64,000 nt of DNA from assembly GCA_905182995.1 (NCBI GenBank), contig CAJJDP010000009.1:559150-623149 (forward strand). Reading direction: 5' to 3'. Source of the stretch: Paramecium octaurelia (lineage: Eukaryota > Ciliophora > Oligohymenophorea > Peniculida > Parameciidae). Every line of letters begins with the position of its first letter. The first letter of the stretch is position 1. Both the position numbers and the translations under genes were made by a program. A model generated the notes under the pieces. The model had not been told where the DNA came from. It saw only the letters and a program-made list of their open reading frames with translations, and made no database searches. Shown piece by piece: positions 12,315 to 24,422 of the stretch.

Positions 12315-12611
12315 ATGAATGATACGAGGGAAAATGGAACTTACGAATAGGCTATTAATTAAGTTGAGTCAGGCATTCTCAAATATCTCTGTGATGAATT
12401 GAAGTTGGAATAATTAACTGATCCACAGTTGAAATAATTTATATACGAAAACTTGAAGAAAAAACAGATTTTTTCTTTACGCTCATTAGACTCTGATAAT
12501 GAGGCATAAGACAATCTTTCTTGCTCCACGAGCAATAGATGTTCCTTCTCATTCATTAGATCTCCACTCATTCTCAAAAGATTAAGTGTTTCCATAACTG
12601 AATAAATTTGA
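12315..12611 (+). CDS. Small uncharacterised protein, 98 aa
   Basis: An intronless ORF of 99 codons starts MNDTRENGTYEQAINQVE and ends ITEQI-TGA. In-frame TAA/TAG codons supply several of its Gln residues, as expected for a real gene. The first half is predicted helical (a repeated pattern of Leu with acidic and basic residues, LKYLCDELKLEQL); the rest is Ser-rich with many basic residues. No known domain. An opposite-strand frame at 12359-12595 is a shadow that ignores Gln codons. Confidence 0.6.
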
Positions 12612-13408
12612 TGTTTTTTATATGTTTAATTTGTTTAAATCAATCATTTATGCTTATCTTGAATTCTGTATTTGCAAGAATTTCAAGATTATATGTCATG
12701 TCGATAATGAAATTTTCAGTAATTTATTGACTGATTATACCAAATTTTACTTCCTATAGGGAAAATAATCAAATAATTTATATTTGATTTCCAAAACAAA
12801 AATTTATATTGTGAATCAGCTTAACATATATAAATAGTTTCGAAAAAGCCAAAGTACTCAATTTAAAGGATGATTATTTTATCAGATGAATAGGTTTCTA
12901 ATTTCTATTCGTAGTTAACACGAGTAAGAGATCCATAATTCAATCAATTTGAATAAAAAAAACTTATATGAAATTAAATAATATCGATGTATTGAAAAAT
13001 GAGATTTAAAATTTATATTAAATTATTACTTCTCAAAAGTTATGTAAATATCCTCTATATCAAATATTATTGAATTGGTTCTAGATTAAGACATCTAACA
13101 TAAATGCCAAGTTTATCATTTATAAATTAAAAATAACCTAATAACGAGTGATCATTTTTTAACTAATTTTATTTAATTTAAATTATTCTTAGTTAGAATA
13201 AGAAATATTAAAATAAATTGTAATGATTTTAAGCTTTTACTTTGAAATTAGATTTCCAATACATAAATGCCAGTAAATTTAATATAATATTTTAATAAAT
13301 AATAAATTGAAATTATAGGATATATCTCAGTATTTAATCAAAATTTAGATTTTAATTTGTTTACACAATTTTCAAGCACTTAATTGAAATTCTCTTTTTT
13401 AACTATAA
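12612..13408. other. AT-rich intergenic DNA
   Basis: Only short TGA-free stretches (e.g. around 12825-12985) without consistent splicing or domain content. No RNA gene seen. Confidence 0.45.
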
Positions 13409-14302
13409 TCAATAATTAAAATAATTACGTTAATGCTCTAATTCAGCATTTCTTAATTCTGTGTATTTCTTAATTTATTAATTCATAAAGTTTTATAATT
13501 GAGTTCTGCAATCTTAGCTATTATCACTAAATTAAACTAAACATTCGAATTGCAATTTAAAACCTTCAGTTTTAATTAATTCACGCAACTCTTCATTTGA
13601 TATATTATTTTTATTAAACTAATTACATAATTATACAATTCTTTGTGAATTTTGTAAAGCTTTTTATATTCTTTCTTTTTTCGTTAGAGTTTTTGTAGGA
13701 GGCTCAATAACCTAGGAGACAGTTCTCTTTTTCCTTAAATCTTCAGTAGGTCTAATGCTTTCTCGACTTTCAGTTTTTTAAATTGTTTTTGGTTTCGACA
13801 ATTGAGTGTAATGAGATTTCATGTCTAATTTGTGATTGATGGTCTCATTTTCTGAGCTTTTAGTAGTTTCGAAGCTCTGAAAATTCTATTTTAACTATAA
13901 GGGAGGAAAGATATTCTTGGGACTTTTTTATTTGTTCTTGTTGGAGCTGGGTTAAAGTTGTAAGGATCTAATGTGTAATAGTTTGTCATTTTTAAGAATG
14001 TCAACCATTTCATCAATGGAATATTTATTTAAATCTATAGGGTGTTGAACAATTTCTTTTTCTTATTTTTATTTGAGTTTTTTAGCAATTCTTTCGATTT
14101 ATTCTTATAACGATCTTGAACTAGTGCACTTTGTTAATGATTGTTAATAACAAGAAACAGTGCTTTAAAATCTATTTGTGATTCCTTGGTTAAAATGATT
14201 TTTAGGCAATATCCCATTCAACTTGAGTTATTCTTATTAATTAACAATCAATAGTGGGTTTTGGTTTTCTTTATTAACTTTAGATGATTAATTAACAAGC
14301 AT
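13409..14302 (-). CDS. Uncharacterised basic, Gln-rich protein, 297 aa
   Basis: A single 298-codon exon runs from ATG at 14302 to TGA at 13409. Predicted features: polar N-terminus, a short coiled coil around EQIERIAKKLKQKQEKE, a Ser/Lys-rich central linker with proline (FPPLQLK, VIEPPTKT), and a helical C-terminal region starting KKERIQKALQNSQRIVQL. There are no membrane segments or catalytic motifs. TAA and TAG glutamines are scattered throughout, so the frame is genuine. Function unknown. Confidence 0.7.
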
Positions 14303-14642
14303 TGTGTTTTGTTTCCGTTAACAAATTTTATTAATAATATTTTCGTGAATTAATTCTCATAGAATAATTAGAACACTTTGAAATACGATTTGAAAAGGCT
14401 AGGATTGCTAACTAATCTTAATTTGATCTCTATTTGAAAAATAATGGTTTATATTTAATTCATATAAAAAACATTGGATTTGAGACATTTGTGTGTCACC
14501 CTAATAGCCAATCTATTGAAATTAGTTTTATTGTATTGGAATTTGAATGATTAAAGTTGCAATCTCATTAGTATATAGAGAACAAACAATATTCAAATTT
14601 CAAAATATAATTATTTAGTCTTAAAATATTAATATATATTGA
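14303..14642. other. Intergenic DNA between divergent genes
   Basis: No coding frame. It lies between the starts of two divergent genes and probably carries both promoters. Confidence 0.5.
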
Positions 14643-16425
14643 ATGAATCACTAAGACAATGCTATAAAGGGAGTTTTAAAATAATAATTGATTGTGGATT
14701 CAGAAAGTGGGCCATACAAAACTATTTAAGAAGCTATTGATAAGGCTGAACCTAATACAGTCATTAAAATTGCACCAGGCCTTTATTCCTCAAACATATT
14801 GATAAACAAGCCTGGCCTGCGTTTAGAGCCTAAAGATAAAACTGGTGATATCATTATTGTTGTATCCTCGAAACCTACGATATTAGTGGATTTGTAAAAA
14901 GATGAGCGTTGCACTTTAATTGGATTAAAAATGTCTCACAGTGGCACAAGTGAAGAAGTGGAAGAATTAGAGAAACTCATAGAAGGACAGGAAATTGCAA
15001 AACATTTATTTGGAGGCCACGAGGATGGTGCAGCTGGAATAGAATCAAATCCAGATGAAGAATTTGTAAATAAAGTGCTTATTGATACAAGCATGAATTG
15101 CGTTGTTTTACTCAATGGAGGTAAATTATTTATGGAAGATTGTTTAATTGCTTTAAAGTAAGTAATTAATTTTCTAATTTAGTTTTATTGTTAAATCGTT
15201 TAAAGGCATATTACCAGGAATTGCAATTAACACAGGTGCAGAGGCCTTGTTTATTAGATGTGAGATAAAGGGAACTTCATCCAAAAACTAAGATGCTAAA
15301 ACAATTGGTATATTGCTCAAATTGGGAGATCTAATCATTAAGGATAGTAAGGTGCATAATCACACATATGGGGGGATTCTGATCCAGTAAGCAACTACAA
15401 ATAAAAGTGTTCGAATAATGAATAGCAAAATCATTTAAAATAAGAAAGTTGGTATTCATGTAGTAGGTGCGGATGCTATTCCACAGATAGAATTGTGTAG
15501 AATTGAAAACAATGAAGGTCCAGGTATTAAAGTAGGTATTGGAAATAAGGCTAAAATCTTTGGCAACGAAATTAAAACAAATATTGTTGGAATTGAAGTA
15601 TTATCTGCAGATCCCTAAATTTTTAATAACAAAATTGATAAGAATTTTACTGACGGAATTTTGACTAAGGTTTTTGAATAATTAAGATGTGATGGTAAGA
15701 TCAAATCAAATTAGACTATTTCTGGAAATAAAGAAAATGGTATACATTGCACTGGATAGAATAATTACACAAGAATTGAATCCAATACATTTATAGGATA
15801 TAATAAAAAAGCAGGAATCAAAGCAGATACAGAGTCACGCATTTCTATATTTAAAAATAAAATCTCAAAAAACTTGGGTTAAGGAGTTTTATTGGTTGAA
15901 ACTTCATCTGCTGTCATAGAAAAAAATGAAATCACAGACAATATTAAAGCAAACATAGCCTTGGGAGGAGCAAATTCGGTGGATACCTTCATTGTTGAGA
16001 ATAAAATTCTTGGAGGCAGATGCGAAGGTATTTTCTTAATTGAATGCGGTAAATGTTGGATATTTAGAAACACTATCGCTGAAAATGTATTAATTTATCG
16101 TATTAAATAGAATGATGGTATTGTTTGTATAACGGCAGTCCCTGTTATAAAGCTTAATAATATATAGAAAAATAAAAGTAATGGCATCATGATACTAAAG
16201 GATAGCAGGCCTGAAATTATTGAAAATAATATCAATGATAATGATGGAATTGGATTATTTATCAGAGATAAAAGTCATGGAAAAATATAAAATAATGTGA
16301 TTAAATCAAATGAAATAGAGTTGGTTGTTGAAAGGAGAAACCCATCATTGGAATCAATTGTCTAAGAAAATAAAGTAAGTGGTGATATTAGAATACCTTA
16401 AAATTATGATTGCACAATATAATGA
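14643..16425 (+). CDS. Parallel beta-helix repeat protein (FBXO10/11-type helix)
   Basis: One certain intron (15158-15182, 25 nt) and a probable second (16087-16110, 24 nt) give 578 codons. The start IVDSESGPYKTIQEAIDKA then VIKIAPGLYSSNILINK is the classic N-terminal cap of a right-handed parallel beta-helix, as in FBXO10/11 and pectate-lyase-like proteins. It is followed by many 22-24-residue rungs with the N..I..N..GI pattern (IENNEGPGIKVGIGNKAKI, ISGNKENGIHC, IIENNINDNDGIGLFI). An acidic insertion of about 50 residues (EEVEELEKLIEGQE...) loops out after the first rungs. No F-box and no catalytic residues are seen, so a binding or scaffold role is more likely than an enzyme. The second putative intron is 3n and stop-free, so it could also be retained. 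Confidence 0.8.
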
Positions 16426-16997
16426 GTTTATTACACTAAATTCTTATAAACAATAAAATTATATAACAAATATATGAAACTTAAGAATAACAAAACCACA
16501 ACAAACATTGAGTAAAATGAATATCCATTAAAATATAAACAAAATGTTATTACACTATATTATTTTCGTTTGTTAATAAATAAATTTAATCTCAAAAACT
16601 CCATAATTCATAACAAACTAATGCTATACTTATTGAACTCTGTTTCTTAGTTGTAATTAATTATCTCTTATATATTCTATTTTATTTGAAAAATGTAGAC
16701 TTGGAGTTGAGGACAGGATTTGAAATTCATTTTTTTTAAAGTGAGCATTTTGATGATTAAAAAAACTATACTATATCATTATATTGTTCCTATTCTAAAG
16801 TTTCTTACAAATTTGCAAACTAAATTACATATTTAATCAAACCACTTAAGAAATAAATCCAGCATTTAATGAATAGTTAGAAAAATAATGGTGTGAATGA
16901 TAATGTTAACCTTACTTATAAATATTTAAGTGAAATATTAAAAAAACAATCTATAAAAAAGAGGAAAAGCTGATCATAATAAGGTTCACAGTTTCTG
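16426..16997. other. AT-rich intergenic DNA upstream of tRNA-Asp copy 2
   Basis: No supported coding frame or RNA gene. Confidence 0.5.
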
Positions 16998-17034
16998 GGA
17001 TTTATTTATAAGATTGATGGATAGATGCTAAGAA
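16998..17034 (+). promoter_or_regulatory. Conserved upstream block of tRNA-Asp copy 2
   Basis: These 37 bases match the block before copies 1 and 3 with two substitutions; similarity stops upstream of 16998, so this copy is the diverged one. Confidence 0.55.
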
Positions 17035-17106
17035 TCCGCGTTAGTATAGTGGTTAGTATTCAAGCCTGTCACGTTTGAGGCCCGGGTTCAATTCCCGGAC
17101 GCGGAG
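17035..17106 (+). tRNA. tRNA-Asp: tRNA-Asp (GTC), copy 2
   Basis: The 72-nt gene is identical in sequence to copy 1, with anticodon GTC at 17068-17070. A T-run terminator starts at 17108. The flanks differ from copies 1 and 3 apart from the 37-bp upstream block. Confidence 0.97.
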
Positions 17107-17294
17107 CTTTTTTTTATTTTTTATTTATTTTATTATTCATTTCTTTTATTTTTACTATTGTTCTTTTTCGTTTTTAATTGAGATCTGAAATAGTGATAAT
17201 TCATCTTAATTCCTATTATATTACATGCATTAATAATGATTAAAAGGCTTGTTCTTAAGAAATATTTAAAGTTAATATAAATCAGATTATTTTT

Positions 17295-18542
17295 ATGATT
17301 ATAAATTAATTAGACATAAGTGTAAATATTTTAGAAGAAAATGATGACTTAAAATATATTTAATATTAGGTTCATCTAAATGGAAATCTATATAATTTGG
17401 AAGACATCATCTTTGTTAATAATTTTGATTAAATTAAGACCTATTAAGAAAAACTATAAAAAATTGAATTTTTAGGTTTTATTCTGAATCGATGTAAAAT
17501 AATTCCAATCAATCTTTTTAAGATATGTGTTTCAAATCTAATCATAAATAATGAAAAATATAATGGTTTAAAAATCATTGATGAATAATAGTAAAAAATA
17601 CACGATTTGATATTAAAAGCTTCTTAAGAATCGATTTAAGAATGTTATTAGATTTTAAATACCTTTCAATCTCAATTGTAAAGAATTGTGTATCTTCATC
17701 AAATTGTGATGGTTGATTCATTTACTAAAGTAGAGCAAAGGATCTAGTTTATCTAAGATTGCATCGACTATCTATCAAAATATAAATATGAAGAGGGATC
17801 ACATATAAGCCAATATATAAAGGAGAAGAAGTTGTTTGCGTTGAATGATCTTTTTAGACTTCAATCAAGTCTCTTAAGGAAGGATTTGTGTTAAACTACT
17901 CTATTTTAGTTGCAATAGCAATCTGATATTCTTCAGAATTTAAACATTTAAACTAGAATCATTAGATTACAACTTGATTTTAATTAGGCAGAGTATATTT
18001 ACACCTTAAACAAAAAGGTATAAATAAATATGTAAAATATATCTGAAATTTTATAAACTTTAAAACTTTTGGATATCTATGATATTAATAAGAAACTGCA
18101 TTAGATACCTGTAATTCAATAAAATAATACTGAAGTAATATATCAGATCAATGATTATTTAATAAAAATTATGTAAATTATATTTGGAAGTCTGTAGTTG
18201 TAGGAGAATTCGTTATTAGGTGAACTATTATAATAGTATAAGTAATATTTTTAAATGGTTTGTAATTTACAAATTCGTTATACTTATCATATTTGTTTAA
18301 GTCTGACTTTGTCAAAGCAAGAAGCATTAGAAAATAGTTTGAAAGCATTTTAATTGGCACTTGAGATAAATGATATCAATGACATAATTGAAATTTTTAT
18401 AAATACTTAATTGTTATATATTGAAACTGATTAAGAGGCGGAAGGATTGAAATTCAGTTAATAATTCTTAGATAACTTTGGAAGCTAAAGTATTTAATAT
18501 TACAAATTAAATTATAGAAATAAAATTAAGTCATAAAGCTGA
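17295..18542 (+). CDS. Uncharacterised Gln-rich helical protein, 415 aa
   Basis: A single exon of 416 codons runs from ATG 17295 to TGA 18540-18542. It is rich in Leu, Ile and Gln (mostly TAA/TAG codons), with long predicted amphipathic helices such as LFQLQQQSDILQNLNIQ and EALENSLKAFQLALEIND. The latter has a TPR-like look, but no repeat is regular enough to call. No membrane segments, signal peptide or catalytic motif. It starts 188 bp after tRNA-Asp copy 2. Function unknown; a structural or tether role is only a guess. Confidence 0.65.
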
Positions 18543-18944
18543 ATATAAATAGATTGAAGATAACATGACATACATGATGGTCAAACTGAGAATGAATGAA
18601 TGATTTATGATATTTTTACATAAATGATAATTTACATTTATTAAAATTCTATTGATTGCATAATGGATAAGAAGGCAGAGTATAATGAGATATGTTAGAC
18701 ATACAGTTTGATTTTATAAAGCATAATTTTAGAGTTCCATCAAAATTATCATTAGTTTAACAATTTTATTATAATGTTTAAATAGAAATAACTTTGTCAA
18801 CCTTATACTGTCTTCCTCTATAGGTTTTACATTAAAAAGGGAAAGACAGAAGACATAAGGTAACTCTATAAGAAACCGTAAAAAATATAAATTTCGATTA
18901 ACTATGATACATTATATTTTATTTTAATTCTTATTACTAATATA
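18543..18944 (+). other. Leader region, possible 5' extension of the downstream membrane-protein gene
   Basis: An ATG at 18663 (MDKKAEYNE) opens a frame that runs without TGA into the ATG at 18945, adding 94 residues including a hydrophobic stretch (YFILILITNI). I kept 18945 as the start because the extension carries no recognisable feature, but the longer protein is possible. Confidence 0.4.
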
Positions 18945-21900
18945 ATGAGCATTTTACAAGAAAGAGTAGACAATAATTATCCATAAGGTTCGGAATACCA
19001 ATCGATTGTTCAAATTATATCATAGCCGTCTGTTGCAAATTGGAGAAGATATACATTTACAATCAAAGAAAAACAATATGTATATTAAGGACCGTTAAAT
19101 GAAGAAACTGAGGAATTGATATAAGTGATGCAAAGTTATGAAAACGCTGATAATGCTCAAGCAAAAAATGGCATAGAATCTCTTTCTAAAAAATGCTTGG
19201 ATTATGAAAAAAAACTGTACAAAGAGTGGAGTTGCTTTAATTAATGGTTGAAGTTTGATACCAACTAAATAATCATAACAATCGTATATTGGAGCGCATA
19301 TTTTAGTGTACTTTCAGAATCAATAGTATTTACCAACTTATATGTAGGAATTAACAAATAATACTATTGTACAAAAGGACCAAATAAGAGCAGATATTTC
19401 ATAGTATATGCCTTTGTATGCATTTTTATTTACTTTGTTCTCGTAAATGTATTAAATAATATTGATATTCAATAGATGTTATTAAATCAAGAACATATAT
19501 ATATGGATTTTGATGTTTATATCTCTCATAATAATACCACTATTCGTTTTGTTAGGTTACCATTTAAATGCCTTTTAAAATTACAATGGACCTTCATATG
19601 ACTACATTGGAATGGGATTTTGTATTTTAAGTTTCTTAATATTTCTAAATTCGCTGTTAAACAAGGGATTCTATTCAATAATCACTTCATTTTCATCATA
19701 ACTTATCGCCACTTTATTTAATTGCAGTTTCTGCATCCTTGTGATATATTTTATACTTTTTAAGATAATTGCTTTTTTTCTATTGCTTTAGACAAATAGC
19801 ACTGAATACATCGTAGAGAATCTATCAGAACTAATAGCACCACAGATATTTATAATGATGTTAATATACTCCATTTTCTTATTAAAGGCACTCTTTAGTT
19901 TAAGTCCTGAAAACATTGAATCTGATCTAAAAGTGTTATCACTTAATGATTAGCCAGATCCCTATATACAAAAGGAATATTATAGCTATAAATTGAATCA
20001 GAAAGTAATCAATTTCCTTAAGAAATTGAAATTAACAACTGTTGCCCCAATTTTGATTACAATCAGTTATTTTACTCTCGAAATCTACTGTTACTCTGGG
20101 TGGCTTTATTTTAAATCAAATCAGAACTATGAGTTGACAGTTACATATGGATTTTTATTTGTAGCCATACCTATATTTATGTCCTTTGGAATTTGTTTAG
20201 CTACATCCAATGTGAATCCATCGAATTTATACTTGTATAGTTCGCTGTTATTGGGGTCGGGTTTTAGCATCCTAACAATTAAAGTCTGGAACTTAACATA
20301 TGATATTTAATACTTCTAATCCATTTCTAGGTTGTTTGGCATATGTCCTTTAATAATTACTTTGATCTGGTTGACTATAGCTTATTTTCGATCTTGGAGA
20401 AGGAACTAAAAAATGTTTGTTTTAATCATTTCTTGTTTGTTTTTTGCATTTCCAATAGGGATATTAATCACATTATCAGATGCTTTTAATGATTCTGGAA
20501 TCTATAATGGTTCTGTAGTATTGATTGTCATTGGATGTCTTCCAATAATTGGTCTAATTTTCTATTATTTTGTGGTGGTGATGGTTTATCTCTTAAAATT
20601 ACCTTAGCAAGCCTTGAATTTAAATTTTGTTGCATTCTAATATATAAATTTGACTAATTTGGCAACTTGGTTTAATTCAATATGTTACATAGTTGGATTT
20701 TATTTTACTTGCTATTTTGTTTGGAATGAGCCAGCAACTGCAACAGGAACAAAAAAAGGAGCTGTAAATAATATAATATAATTCTATAGATGTAAGGACT
20801 TCTAGTAATCTAAACGGTGTTATTTATTTTAACAAGGAAAGCATTGTAAGTGAAGATTTAAGTCAATCAAAACGATTAGAAGGAAGAATATGTAAAATAT
20901 TTGGAAAGAATTGACAACCTCGTTAGAGGTGGAATATTTTATCCATTTGTGATATTATTGCCAATCGGATTAACCTAAGATAGTGAGACAACTAAAAATG
21001 CTTTGATTGCTAATGCTGTAGGTCTACCAGTAACATTTATATATTTCAACTTCTTAATCTATTTAAAAAAAGAACTCTGTTAATACCAGGATTTCTTTTA
21101 ACCTCTACTTATCATACTTATGTGGATCTTTGTTATTGGACCAATAGGGATAATATTCCCAATATTAGCTGATATTTATGAGAACTCTTCACATTAATTC
21201 GCTGTATTTGCCTAATTAGCTGTTGCTTACACTATTTTAATAACTATCATTATAAACACTTGCATTTCAAATGTGTATTCGGTTTTATTGAATAAGGAAT
21301 AATTAGAAATGAAGAAGAAGGAAGTCTTAAAAGTTGTAATGTAACTATTGGCCAATCATAAAGTATCATCAACTGAAGAGATCTGTGCTCTGATATTCTT
21401 AAGATTCATTCAACAAAACAATCCAGTTAAATTGAAAACTGATTTGAAATTGGGGGATCCCGTTAATGTCTATGATTATCCAGGAGTAGACAAAGGGAGA
21501 ATGTTTGATGAATAATTGGTGACTAAAACAGAGTATGAGAATAAAAAGAAATTAGAACAAATATCTAAGAAGAAGAAGGGAGGTGTTATTCGTAGTCTTT
21601 AAGATGATGATACAGAATTATTCAAAAAATCTACTTAAAATAATGAGGATGATCAATCAGAAGGTCTGAATCATAAGATAATTGATCTAATTTTTGAATG
21701 TGTCTTTTGTAGATGTGGTTTTGAAGAGATGGAGTAGATAAATCTAAATAAACAACAATTAGATGTGGAATTATTGGAATTGGAGAATTGGAAAGAAAGA
21801 GAGGCTAAAAAGATCTAAGGAATTATATAACCCAGTGAATCAGATATGAAGGCAGCCGCAGATATAGATTTTTATACTGCATTAAGGACTAAATATAGAG

Positions 21901-23620
21901 ATAGGACTGAGAGGTTTTGGGCTGCCATATATAGCAAATTTAGAAAAAATTTGAATGTGGTGTTAGAGTATTTAGAATTACAGAGAAACGATGAAATATT
22001 AAAATAATATAAAAGCTTTAAGGTGACCGAAGACGGGGATTTTACAATGTCATAGAATGATTTTGCACTTTTCCTTTATGACAATTTTTAGAGAGATGAC
22101 CAAACAAATTATTATAATCTTATTTGGGAAATGGCTGTTAAGAAGTACCATCTGTTTGTTTATAATCATAATGATATCAGGTAGATATTGAAATTACTCT
22201 AAAATAATACCAATACACCATTTCATCAACAAAATTTTAAATTACCCAAATAAGAAGGAGATAAAAGACAAAGATTAGAAAAGAAAAAAAGTGTTTAAGG
22301 CAATGAATAAATCGATTTACAATATTAACAGAAAAAAGAACTAATTGAGAGAGAATTCTAAGATAAAGTCCCAAGGAATTTGAAAGTTTAATTTTGGTCC
22401 TTTTGTTCTAAAGTCAATGATTTTTTATGGGTTAAACCTAGGTTATACTCTCAATAAATTGTTAATTAATTGATTAATTCCTTATTTTAAAGAATAACAC
22501 CCCCTGAACCAGAATTGGATAAAATTGTTTAAAATGTAAAATGGGATTAACTGGCTGAACTAGTAGGAGATTGTTTAGTTGATTAATGCAATAAATTCGA
22601 TAAAAAAATGAAAGATCAAGAATTCATTTTGAAATTTACATCTACTAATATTTTGGCTATTCTCTTGAGAATTTATGATTTATATGGATTGGCAACATTG
22701 GCCTTCGATTCTTAAGTAGGATGGTTTGGACAATCTCAAACGGTTAGTCCAATCACATTTGTGGATTATTCAGCTATTTGGAGTGAATATAATCTATTTT
22801 TCTTTTTAGCACTTTTTATGAGCTTAATCTATATAATTTTGGGTTTTGAGGCAGCAAATTAAATAGCTAATAATACATTTGGATTTGATGAAAATGGAAT
22901 TATTGCAAACTATAAAAGTAGAAGATACTGGCTGAGTAAAACTATTCAATTGGTTAGTGGATAATTCATTTTTGTTATGAAAAGTTACATAGACGCATTC
23001 ATTTGTGACTATAGTTCATATCCATACACATTAGTAAGATAGCCAAGTGTCGAATGCATGAGTGATTTGCATTTTATGTACGTCACTTTAGCCATTGTTG
23101 GGTGTATTATTTATTATCCCCTATCATCTTATCTTTAACCCACATTCTAATATATGGATCACTCCTTAGATTTAAAATATAAATCCAATTATGTAGTTTT
23201 GTATATTCAAGCCAAGTTGTTAATTTTGGGTATGAGCTCAGTGTTTTCAAACCTTTAAGACTAAGCATACTAATATTAAATGCTTTTTTCCAGTATTGTT
23301 ATGCTAATCCTCATCTATTTCCATTTAAGAATTAAACCATGCTATGTTAAATGGTTTAATACAATAGAATTTTGTATATTGTTACTGTTACTTTATGTAA
23401 TTTATTGATATTAACTTAGATGTATTTCGGAGCTTTTCTGATATTGGCAACAGGTTATATTATAGTAGGATGGATAATATTGGCTTGTCTGGGTGGACTG
23501 ACCTTGATAATAACAGCCATAGTATTGGTACGACTTTATAATTAAGAGAAATAATTCTAATTGACGAAAGTCTAGCCAGTGCATCAAGCAACTGATTAAT
23601 CTTATACATTGAAGCAATGA
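18945..23620 (+). CDS. Very large polytopic membrane protein, 1,519 aa
   Basis: Four introns (19344-19377, 19443-19475, 20764-20789, 23397-23419) give exactly 1,520 codons. About 100 soluble residues are followed by many hydrophobic segments, e.g. IWILMFISLIIIPLFVLLG, FCILSFLIFLNSLL, MFVLIISCLFFAFPIGILI, IVLIVIGCLPIIGLIFYY-like stretches and ISGFVILLP-type segments. A highly charged cytosolic domain of roughly 500 residues (about 790-1270) interrupts them, and a last membrane cluster ends at LIITAIVLVRLY near the C-terminus. No pore, ABC or receptor signature is evident. Many ciliate multi-TM proteins of this size are orphans; a channel, transporter or mechanosensor are all open. The short Asn/Gln-poor membrane segments and Gln codons in the loops support one continuous gene. 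Confidence 0.75.
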
Positions 23621-23700
23621 GGATTTGAATTAATTTATTCTAAATTTATTTATAATTTAGAAATTATGTAATTCAGTTATGCATAAATGGATTTTAATTA

Positions 23701-23757
23701 TTATGAAAATATATGTTCTAGGATTTATTTATGAGATTGATGGAGAGATGCTAAGAA
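23701..23757 (+). promoter_or_regulatory. Conserved upstream block of tRNA-Asp copy 3
   Basis: Identical over 57 bases to the block before copy 1 (11321-11377), although the flanking genes are unrelated. Confidence 0.6.
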
Positions 23758-23829
23758 TCCGCGTTAGTATAGTGGTTAGTATTCAAGCCTGTCACGTTTG
23801 AGGCCCGGGTTCAATTCCCGGACGCGGAG
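23758..23829 (+). tRNA. tRNA-Asp: tRNA-Asp (GTC), copy 3
   Basis: The 72-nt gene is identical to copies 1 and 2, with anticodon GTC at 23791-23793 and a T-run directly downstream. It lies 137 bp after the stop of the large membrane-protein gene. Confidence 0.97.
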
Positions 23830-24422
23830 CTTTTTTTTATTTTTTATTTCTTTAATTTAACTTCATAATTAGTATCCATATTATCATTTTTTGACCTCAT
23901 CGTAGTTCTAAGATTAATAATCAGTATTCATAATTAATAAAATAATTCTTATTGATTTTCAAATGGAATATCTATTAATAATAGGTAATTATAAAATCAA
24001 ACTTTAAGTTTGTAATGAATTATCATAAAGGTGGTATGTTTGTTATTAAATTATAGAACAAACTAATTAATTCAAAGCAATACTGAGATAAAATGTTTTG
24101 CATTATCGTCAAATTTCTATAGTTTTGTAATAATGGAGTTAATTAATTTATAAATATAATTCAGAACTCCAATAATTTATAAATCTAATTCAGTTTCTGT
24201 CACTCTTAAAAAGAGATGCAAAATCCTCATTTCATAGACTTAATAATGGCAACCTCTGATAGATAAAATTTATTAATTAATTCAATCTTCGTAATAATAT
24301 TCTAATTGATCTCCTTCATTCTTAGATTTAATCAATGACTACCAAGTATAATCTTATAAATATATTTTGGATTAGATATGTGTATAATATTAATGTTTGA
24401 ATGCATATTTATGAATAAATAA
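23830..24422. other. AT-rich intergenic DNA
   Basis: No supported gene; it lies between the tRNA and the 3' end of the coronin gene. Confidence 0.5.
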
